Origin: Anaerolineae bacterium
GTDB taxonomy: Bacteria > Chloroflexota > Anaerolineae > DUEN01
Direction of reading: 5' to 3'
Length of the DNA stretch: 64,000 nucleotides
Assembly: GCA_025060615.1 (NCBI GenBank)
Contig: JANXBS010000007.1
Coordinates: 119,142 to 183,141 of the forward strand
The notes beneath the pieces were generated by a model. The model saw only the letters and a list, made by a program, of their open reading frames with translations, was not told the origin of the DNA and did no database searches. This document shows positions 58,659 through 64,000 of the stretch, in pieces; within the stretch, counting starts at the first letter, position 1, and every line of letters starts with the position of its first letter. A program made the position numbers and the translations under genes.

Positions 58659-58687
58659 AGTATACTCAGATACAAAGTCGGAGTCCA
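58659..58687. promoter_or_regulatory. Palindromic -10 element, possible bidirectional promoter
   Basis: AGTATACT (58659-58666) is a perfect palindrome giving TATACT on both strands. On the minus strand TGGACT (58682-58687) lies 17 bp away; on the plus strand no -35 is seen, as expected for an activator-dependent promoter. Confidence 0.4.
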
Positions 58688-58724
58688 GCCGCCATGTATA
58701 CGCATTATTGGGAAGGAGGGGGAG

Positions 58725-60116
58725 ATGTTAACGGATAGGCTTAGTCGTCGTGAGTTCCTGAAGGTGGCCTCGGCTGCTGCTATGGGAAGCATGCTGGCTG
58801 CGTGTGTTCCGCCAGCTACACCTGCGCCAGTGCCGGAAAAGCCAGCCGCAGCACCTACGCCGGCTCCAGCTCAACCGCTGACGGTTAACTTTTGGACGTT
58901 CTGGGGCGGGTTCGAGGAGATGCATGACGAGTGGAAGGCCACCGAGCCATACAAGAAGTTCATCGACGGGAACAACCTCGTGTTGAACCTCACCTCCAAT
59001 GTAGGTCTGGAGGCTTTTCTCGCCAACATCGCTGCGGGCACGCCTCCGGATGTTGGTGTGATTTGGATTTACCTCGATCTCATGGCCAGAGGGGTGGTGA
59101 TCCCCATCGATGATCTGGTAGCTGCTAGCTCTCTCAAACCAGAGGAATTCATCGAGGGCAACTGGAAATTCGGCAGTTATAAGGGAAAGCAGTATGGAGT
59201 TCCCGCGTTAGAGGCCTTTGTACGGCGAGGCCTGAACTACAATGCTAGGATGGTAGCTGAAGCGGGGCTCGACCCGGATAACCCGCCAGCGACGTGGACA
59301 GAAGCCCTGGAGTGGCACCGGAAGCTGACGAAGTTCGATCAGGCTGGCAATCTTCTACAGATTGGCCTAGATCCCTACGATGCTGAAGGGATGGTCTGGT
59401 CTGGAGACGGCTTCCTCATCTCAGAGTCATGGGGCTTTGACTGGTTTGACGAAAACACTGGCAAATTCAACGTAGACAACGAGAAAATGGCCGAAGGTTT
59501 AGAGGTACTGGGCGAGTTTGTCCGGATCATTGGCCCGGATAATCTGGATGGCATGCGCGCGGTAGAGGGACAAGGCACCTGGGGCGGCGCCTATAATGCA
59601 GAGGTACAGGCGATGATTATCGAAGGATACTGGCATCCGGGCGAGACAGCGATTGAAAAGCCCGAGGTCTCCAAGGTGAATCGCGCTACTTGGGTGCCAG
59701 TGCCAGAAAGCCGCCGGGGTGTGAAATTCCAGTTCGCTGGCGGGCATTTGCTGCTTTTCTTTAAGGATGCTCCACATCCCAGAGAGGCCTTCCCAGTAGC
59801 TGAGTTCTTGAACACGCAGGAGGCTTGTGAGATCATCTTCCGGCGAAATGGTTGGCTGCCAGCTTGGAAGCCATATCTTGAGACAGTGGATCCGAGCATC
59901 TATCCGGGGTTGGAGTTTTACTTCAACTCTGTTAAAGAAGCCAATGAGTGGTGGCATGCCGAACCCTGCGAGCTCAGCGCTGACTTCCTTCAGACGAAAT
60001 TCGCAGAGATCCGCGAGGCTGTCTATCGCAACGAGATGACAGGTGCAGAGGGGGCGGCCAAACTTCAAAAGCTATTAGAGGAGGAATATAAAGCGGCAGG
60101 CTTCGCTTCTTCTTAA
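58725..60116 (+). CDS. ABC transporter sugar-binding lipoprotein (Tat signal)
   Basis: The N-terminus has a twin-arginine motif (SRREFLK), a short hydrophobic run and a lipobox ending LAAC, then a Pro/Ala-rich linker. It should therefore be exported folded and anchored by lipid. The mature part is a family 1 (CUT1, MalE-like) binding protein with LTVNFWTFWGGFEEMHDEW and the AAGTPPDVGVIWIY hinge segment. Two permease genes follow, so it delivers a sugar or oligosaccharide to them. ATG 58725 follows GGAAGGAGGGGGAG. The ligand is unknown. Confidence 0.95.
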   Translation: MLTDRLSRREFLKVASAAAMGSMLAACVPPATPAPVPEKPAAAPTPAPAQPLTVNFWTFWGGFEEMHDEWKATEPYKKFIDGNNLVLNLTSNVGLEAFLANIAAGTPPDVGVIWIYLDLMARGVVIPIDDLVAASSLKPEEFIEGNWKFGSYKGKQYGVPALEAFVRRGLNYNARMVAEAGLDPDNPPATWTEALEWHRKLTKFDQAGNLLQIGLDPYDAEGMVWSGDGFLISESWGFDWFDENTGKFNVDNEKMAEGLEVLGEFVRIIGPDNLDGMRAVEGQGTWGGAYNAEVQAMIIEGYWHPGETAIEKPEVSKVNRATWVPVPESRRGVKFQFAGGHLLLFFKDAPHPREAFPVAEFLNTQEACEIIFRRNGWLPAWKPYLETVDPSIYPGLEFYFNSVKEANEWWHAEPCELSADFLQTKFAEIREAVYRNEMTGAEGAAKLQKLLEEEYKAAGFASS

Positions 60117-60146
60117 TTAAAGGATGGCTGCTTCTCCTCAAATAAT

Positions 60147-60181
60147 AAGGGGCGGCGTGCCTTGGAAGCATGTCGCCCCTT
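60147..60181 (+). terminator. 14-bp hairpin between binding protein and permease genes
   Basis: Bases 60147-60160 pair with 60168-60181 (two G-T pairs, 7-base loop). Such hairpins after the binding-protein gene often stabilise its mRNA and reduce read-through into permease genes. Confidence 0.65.
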
Positions 60182-60204
60182 GAACCAAAATCAAGGTGAT
60201 CTCC

Positions 60205-61134
60205 GTGTCAGCTTTAGTCGCCAGATGGCTTCATTTGTCCTCACGAGAACGGCGTAACCTGTTTCTGGGCTTACTCTTTGTCTCTCCCTGGCTGATCGGC
60301 TTTCTGCTGTGGACAGTTTATCCCTTGTTGGCGTCCATCTATTACAGCCTAACCCGTTATGATATCATGCGTCCTCCCGTCTTTTTGGGGATCAAGAATT
60401 ACCAGGAGCTCTTCACCAGTGATGAAACCTTTCGCATCGTAATCCGCAATACCCTCTATTGGGTGAGCCTCAGCGCGCCTTTAGGGGTGGTCTCCGCTTT
60501 CTTAATGGCCACTCTGCTCAATGCTCGTATCATCGGCCGATCCGTCTTCCGGGCAATCTTCTTCTTTCCCTCCATTGTGCCGGCGTTCGTGACAGCCATG
60601 GTATGGCAATATTTGCTCAGCACTCAGTATGGGGCTATCAACGCTACACTTCAAGGGCTAGGGTTGAAGACCATTCCATTCCTCTCCAGCCCTCAGTGGG
60701 TCAAACCGACCTTGTTGGTGATCCACATGTGGGCTCAAGGTAGCGCGATGGTCATCTTCCTAGCCACCTTGCAGGATGTGCCGCGTTCGCTTTATGAGGC
60801 AGCTACGGTAGATGGTGCCAATGCCTGGCACAAGTTTTGGTATATCACCATCCCAATGTGTAGCCCGGTGATCTTGTTTAACCTGGTCATGGGGTTTATT
60901 GGCGGCTTTCAGTATTTCACATTGCCTTGGTTACTTACCCAAGGTGGTCCTCATCGCGCTACCGAGTTTTACGCTTTATATCTCTACCGTAATGCCTTTC
61001 AGTGGTTCCGTATGGGCAAAGCCGCTGCGCTGGCATGGATTTTGTTCGTCATTATTGTCATCTTCACAGCGATTCTGTTTAAGAGCTCAGCCCGTTTTGT
61101 CTATTACGCCGGTGGTGAAGGAGAAAAGAGATAA
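60205..61134 (+). CDS. ABC sugar permease, MalF/UgpA type
   Basis: This inner-membrane subunit of a CUT1 carbohydrate importer has six membrane helices. The cytoplasmic coupling loop is LYEAATVDGANAWHKFWYITIPM (here as YEAATVDGANAWHKFWYITI), which docks with the ATPase. GTG 60205 is five bases after AAGGTGA; GTG 60196 would overlap that site. It is followed after two bases by the partner permease. No ATPase gene follows, so a shared MsmX-type ATPase elsewhere is presumed. Confidence 0.95.
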   Translation: MSALVARWLHLSSRERRNLFLGLLFVSPWLIGFLLWTVYPLLASIYYSLTRYDIMRPPVFLGIKNYQELFTSDETFRIVIRNTLYWVSLSAPLGVVSAFLMATLLNARIIGRSVFRAIFFFPSIVPAFVTAMVWQYLLSTQYGAINATLQGLGLKTIPFLSSPQWVKPTLLVIHMWAQGSAMVIFLATLQDVPRSLYEAATVDGANAWHKFWYITIPMCSPVILFNLVMGFIGGFQYFTLPWLLTQGGPHRATEFYALYLYRNAFQWFRMGKAAALAWILFVIIVIFTAILFKSSARFVYYAGGEGEKR

Positions 61135-61136
61135 TC

Positions 61137-62057
61137 ATGGCAGATCGAGCATGGACGTCTGCATTACCTCATCAAGTGATGAGCGAGCTCAGCCGATGGC
61201 ATAAGTTAAGTCTTTCGGCGTGGATTGTCGAATTTTTCAAATATACGCTGCTTATCATTCTGGCGATTAGCTTCCTATTCCCTTTGTTTTGGATGGTGAC
61301 CTCTGCTTTGAAGGATGATCCACAGGTTTACACTGTGCCTCCGGTCTGGATTCCCAACCCCGCTCATTGGAATAACTTCCTAGACGCGTGGGGAAGGCTT
61401 GATTTTAACCGCTATCTATTCAACACCGTCGTAAAGTATGCTGTTCCGTCTACGATTGGCACTGTGCTCTCTTCTGCTATGGTCGCCTACGGATTTTCAC
61501 GGATTCGCTGGCCGGGTCGTGATGTCCTGTTTTCGATTTGTCTAATGACGATGATGGTGCCCAGTCAGGTCACCTTGATCCCACTCTTTGTCACGTTTAA
61601 GAAGATGGGCTGGGTTAATACTTACCTGCCCCTAGTGGTGCCGGCCTACTTCGGAAATGCCTATTTTATCTTTATGCTGCGACAATTCTTCAGAACCATC
61701 CCACAGGAGCTCTCTGATGCAGCTCGCATTGATGGTGCCAGCGAGTTTGACATTTTGTTCCGGATCATTCTGCCTTTAGCAAAGCCGGCTTTGACAGTCG
61801 TCATGTTATTTCAGTTCATGTGGGCTTGGAACGACTACTTCGGGCCCTTGATCTATGTGAATATCCGCTCGCAGTGGACGCTTGCTTTAGGCATCGAGTA
61901 CTTACGTGATATGACTGTCCAAGTAGGGACCCAGATCCTCTCATATCCCTACCTGATGGCAGTGAGCACGCTGGTCACGATCCCGATCCTGCTCTTGTTC
62001 TTTTTCGCCCAGCGGACGTTTATCGAGGGCATTTCGCTAACCGGCTTGAAGGGATAG
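61137..62057 (+). CDS. ABC sugar permease, MalG/UgpE type
   Basis: This is the second inner-membrane subunit, with six helices and the coupling-loop motif ELSDAARIDGASEFDILFRI. Its C-terminus QRTFIEGISLTGLKG is the standard MalG-type tail. ATG 61137 follows GAAGGAGAAAAGAG, two bases after the first permease. It closes the operon; nothing coding lies between its stop and the insertion sequence at 62227. Confidence 0.96.
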   Translation: MADRAWTSALPHQVMSELSRWHKLSLSAWIVEFFKYTLLIILAISFLFPLFWMVTSALKDDPQVYTVPPVWIPNPAHWNNFLDAWGRLDFNRYLFNTVVKYAVPSTIGTVLSSAMVAYGFSRIRWPGRDVLFSICLMTMMVPSQVTLIPLFVTFKKMGWVNTYLPLVVPAYFGNAYFIFMLRQFFRTIPQELSDAARIDGASEFDILFRIILPLAKPALTVVMLFQFMWAWNDYFGPLIYVNIRSQWTLALGIEYLRDMTVQVGTQILSYPYLMAVSTLVTIPILLLFFFAQRTFIEGISLTGLKG

Positions 62058-62226
62058 AATTGAGCCTTTGATCACGTGGTGAATACGCCTTATCAAGCCC
62101 AGAAACCATCTTTCGGACGGAGGATCAGCTATTCGAGTATGGAGGTAGGCTGCGCTGAAGCGTTATACCTTTGATGGTTTCGATCCGATTTGAATGTACG
62201 GCTGGTGAATAGCGAATAAATAGCGC

Positions 62227-62247
62227 GGTGCATGCACGATTTGTCAG
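62227..62247. repeat. Left terminal inverted repeat of the ISKra4-type element
   Basis: GGTGCATGCACGATTTGTCA plus one further G; the reverse complement is exactly present at 63705-63725. Confidence 0.9.
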
Positions 62248-63620
62248 GCAGGGTGTGCCGAATGGCGGGTATAGGTTCGGGAAGGAGGAGGGCGTTGAGC
62301 CATCGTCTCTTTCCAGCGACCGCTTTTCAGCCGGGCCCGCAGGTGGGCCACCGCCCGAGCGCCTTCCACACTCCAACTCATCCCCGCTTCCTTCAAACGA
62401 CAGCCAATCACGTGTCGGCACCCGCTTTCCACCGTCCCACTTCCGATTTGAATGCCCTTCTCCCGATATTCCGGATAGCGCATCCGCTCCCGGTTGTGGG
62501 TGTAATCGGTCACCGCCTGATGCGCTGCCTCTCCCGCCACCGCCGCCTGCTCCTGGCAGTGCCCAATGACCGTCTCCACCTGCCCTTCCCACAACTCATC
62601 CAGTCGCTTCTCCGCCCACACCTGGGCTTCTTGACCCCCCTCTCCCCAGGCGGCGTGCGCCACCTCCCAGATGTACTGGCTGGCGTGATACCAGTCCACC
62701 ACCTGAATCGCCCCAGGAAAATGCTCCTCTACCAGATTCCATATCCAATGCGCTCCATCTCCAATGGCTACCACCTCTCTCGCCTGGGTCACGCCTCGCC
62801 GATACCCCTCCAGCCAGAGGGCTCGCCCAAAGGCCTCCGGGTGAGCAAAGTCGGCGTAGAAACTCACTCCTTGAGCCCGCACTTCCCACGCATCGCTCCG
62901 CTGGGACGGCGGTGGAGCCGTTGTGGTGTAAAAGGCACCGATTTTCATCTCCTTCCAGCCCTCTTCCCAGGTCCGCACGACCGTCCCGTCCATAGAGACG
63001 TACAGGCGCTGAGGCACCTCCTCCGGCAACGGCGGCAAATGCGGAGTCGCCAGATTCCAGGCCGCCTCTACCGCCTCTCGCTCTTTCTCCACCACCACCC
63101 GCCCCAGGCCCTCGGTGGCCTCCCGAACGGTGTTGGGACAAACGGAGACCCCCGTCAGTCGGGAGACCAGTTGGGCGGCTTCCTCAAAGGGCAGTTGAAC
63201 GCCTGCCAGCGCCAGGGCGTTCGCCAGACCCCCACTGAGACCGCCCGCACAGATTCCCAGTTTCTGATCCAGCGGAACGGTGCCGTGATGACAGGACGGA
63301 CAGAGATAGTACGGTCGGTTCAGCGTCACCGTTCCCAGGAGGGTGAGCACCGTGGCCGGTCGTTTCCGCTGGTAGTAGGCCGTCTGGCCGCACGAGCAGG
63401 GAATAGCATCTTCAGGGTAAGCCGGCGTGCAGAGACCCAGCAGGCCGGTCAGGAAGGCCTGGCCCCCTTCCCGAAGGACGGCGAGGGTTTTCTGTTCTAT
63501 CTCTTCCAGCGTTCGGGGTTGGGCCACCACCCATTCGGCCATCTGCTGAGACCATTGGGCCATGTGCTGTTGCGTTTGCTGGACGAAGGCTTCTTGTTGG
63601 AAAGGAAGAGCACAGGCCAT
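62244..63620 (-). CDS. ISKra4-family transposase
   Basis: The 458-residue protein has zinc-ribbon-like CxC/CPSCHHG cysteines near residues 90-130, then an RNase H-like catalytic core. The core has Asp in YVSMDGTVVRTWEEGW, Asp in VVAIGDGAHWIWNLVEEHF with VDWYHASQYI, and a late acidic residue around IGSGTVESGCRHVIGCRLK. These blocks are characteristic of ISKra4-type DDE transposases. The frame is undamaged. ATG 63620 follows GGAGGTG; an in-frame ATG 12 codons upstream has no ribosome site. Confidence 0.92.
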   Translation of the reverse strand: MACALPFQQEAFVQQTQQHMAQWSQQMAEWVVAQPRTLEEIEQKTLAVLREGGQAFLTGLLGLCTPAYPEDAIPCSCGQTAYYQRKRPATVLTLLGTVTLNRPYYLCPSCHHGTVPLDQKLGICAGGLSGGLANALALAGVQLPFEEAAQLVSRLTGVSVCPNTVREATEGLGRVVVEKEREAVEAAWNLATPHLPPLPEEVPQRLYVSMDGTVVRTWEEGWKEMKIGAFYTTTAPPPSQRSDAWEVRAQGVSFYADFAHPEAFGRALWLEGYRRGVTQAREVVAIGDGAHWIWNLVEEHFPGAIQVVDWYHASQYIWEVAHAAWGEGGQEAQVWAEKRLDELWEGQVETVIGHCQEQAAVAGEAAHQAVTDYTHNRERMRYPEYREKGIQIGSGTVESGCRHVIGCRLKEAGMSWSVEGARAVAHLRARLKSGRWKETMAQRPPPSRTYTRHSAHPA

Positions 63621-63704
63621 CGGGCACCTCCATCGGTATGGGCTGGGTTTCATCATACCTTTCTCTGCCCGGAAGGCAACCTGCTCAATCCGCCCAACAA
63701 CTCA

Positions 63705-63725
63705 CTGACAAATCGTGCATGCACC
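63705..63725. repeat. Right terminal inverted repeat of the ISKra4-type element
   Basis: This is the exact reverse complement of the left repeat over 21 bases. It contains the self-complementary GTGCATGCAC, as does the left repeat. Confidence 0.9.
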
Positions 63726-63751
63726 CTAATAGCGCGCAATAGCGGGCGGTC

Positions 63752-63781
63752 TTGACAAGTTGGGGTGGGGTGTGGTAGAAT
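63752..63781 (+). promoter_or_regulatory. rRNA operon promoter
   Basis: TTGACA (63752-63757), an 18-bp spacer and TAGAAT (63776-63781) lie about 80 bp before the 16S 5' end. The insertion sequence ends 26 bp upstream of the -35, where an UP element would lie. Confidence 0.75.
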
Positions 63782-63863
63782 GAGGGGCCGCTGAGGGGGT
63801 GCACCTTAACAGCTGAAGAGTGGCCGGGAGGGGTGCAGGCCGTACGGAGTGAGAAGGTGTGTG

Positions 63864-64000
<137 letters not shown>

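Larger units (their letters stand above)
62227..63725 (-). mobile_element. ISKra4-family insertion sequence, apparently complete (1499 bp)
   Basis: The element is bounded by 21-bp perfect terminal inverted repeats (62227-62247 and 63705-63725) and contains one intact transposase gene that ends inside the left repeat. AATAGCGC occurs immediately left of the element (62219-62226) and again two bases right of it (63728-63735), a possible imperfect target duplication. It inserted between the sugar ABC operon and the rRNA operon. Confidence 0.85.

Noticed and set aside
62232..63755. 507-codon rightward frame across the insertion sequence
   Set aside because: It is antisense to an intact transposase with recognisable catalytic motifs and has no domain signature of its own.

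Overview
The window is GC-rich bacterial chromosome, most likely from a thermophilic member of the Chloroflexota (Anaerolineae-like). This rests on the start of the 16S rRNA gene at the right edge, a decayed secreted protein ending in the 'VYLPLLL' tail typical of Chloroflexota surface proteins, a Mycobacterium-type adenosine kinase, and the overall gene complement. No species name can be fixed from the sequence alone.

Layout. 1-7377: a DnaQ-type exonuclease cut by the window edge, two uncharacterised envelope proteins, pyrG, then yebC-ruvC-response regulator-ruvA. 7384-13487: a SAM-I riboswitch heads a five-gene operon (mtnA, DNA methyltransferase, adenosine kinase, S-adenosylhomocysteine hydrolase, metK), so that SAM synthesis, SAM use and recovery of both by-products share one SAM-sensing control. 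13617-22713: recD2, a MATE exporter, a TIM-barrel sugar isomerase/epimerase, a nucleotidyltransferase-PAP2 pair and ppdK. 23010-26538: dnaG-rpoD followed by tRNA-Asn.

27569-38608 is a ten-kilobase leftward catabolic operon behind a perfect-consensus promoter and a GntR/FadR regulator. It holds an intracellular GH140/apiosidase-like hydrolase, a Gfo/Idh/MocA enzyme resembling D-apiose dehydrogenase (ApsD) and a protein resembling D-apionate lactonase (ApnL). With them are a GHMP kinase, a cyclase-family hydrolase, an atypical ribulose-phosphate-epimerase-like protein, a D-2-hydroxyacid dehydrogenase, an SDR and a zinc alcohol dehydrogenase. I read it as a D-apiose (plant cell-wall branched sugar) pathway whose later steps differ from those I know. 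A 53-codon stump of an ABC sugar permease shows that the transporter was lost from this locus.

38999-51455: PspC/YtxH proteins, a cobalamin adenosyltransferase, endonuclease IV, a fucose-isomerase-like enzyme, a GAF sensor kinase with a dual-receiver LuxR regulator, and gltB. The kinase and gltB both sit behind leader RNAs with terminator-like hairpins. 51481-62057: a broken DUF11-type surface protein, a chemoreceptor, a hybrid sensor kinase, an unusual HTH-ATPase-receiver regulator, and a sugar ABC operon divergent from it across three 11-bp-spaced TTTGACA repeats. 62227-63725 is an intact ISKra4-type insertion sequence inserted 26 bp upstream of the rRNA promoter -35, and the 16S rRNA gene begins near 63864.
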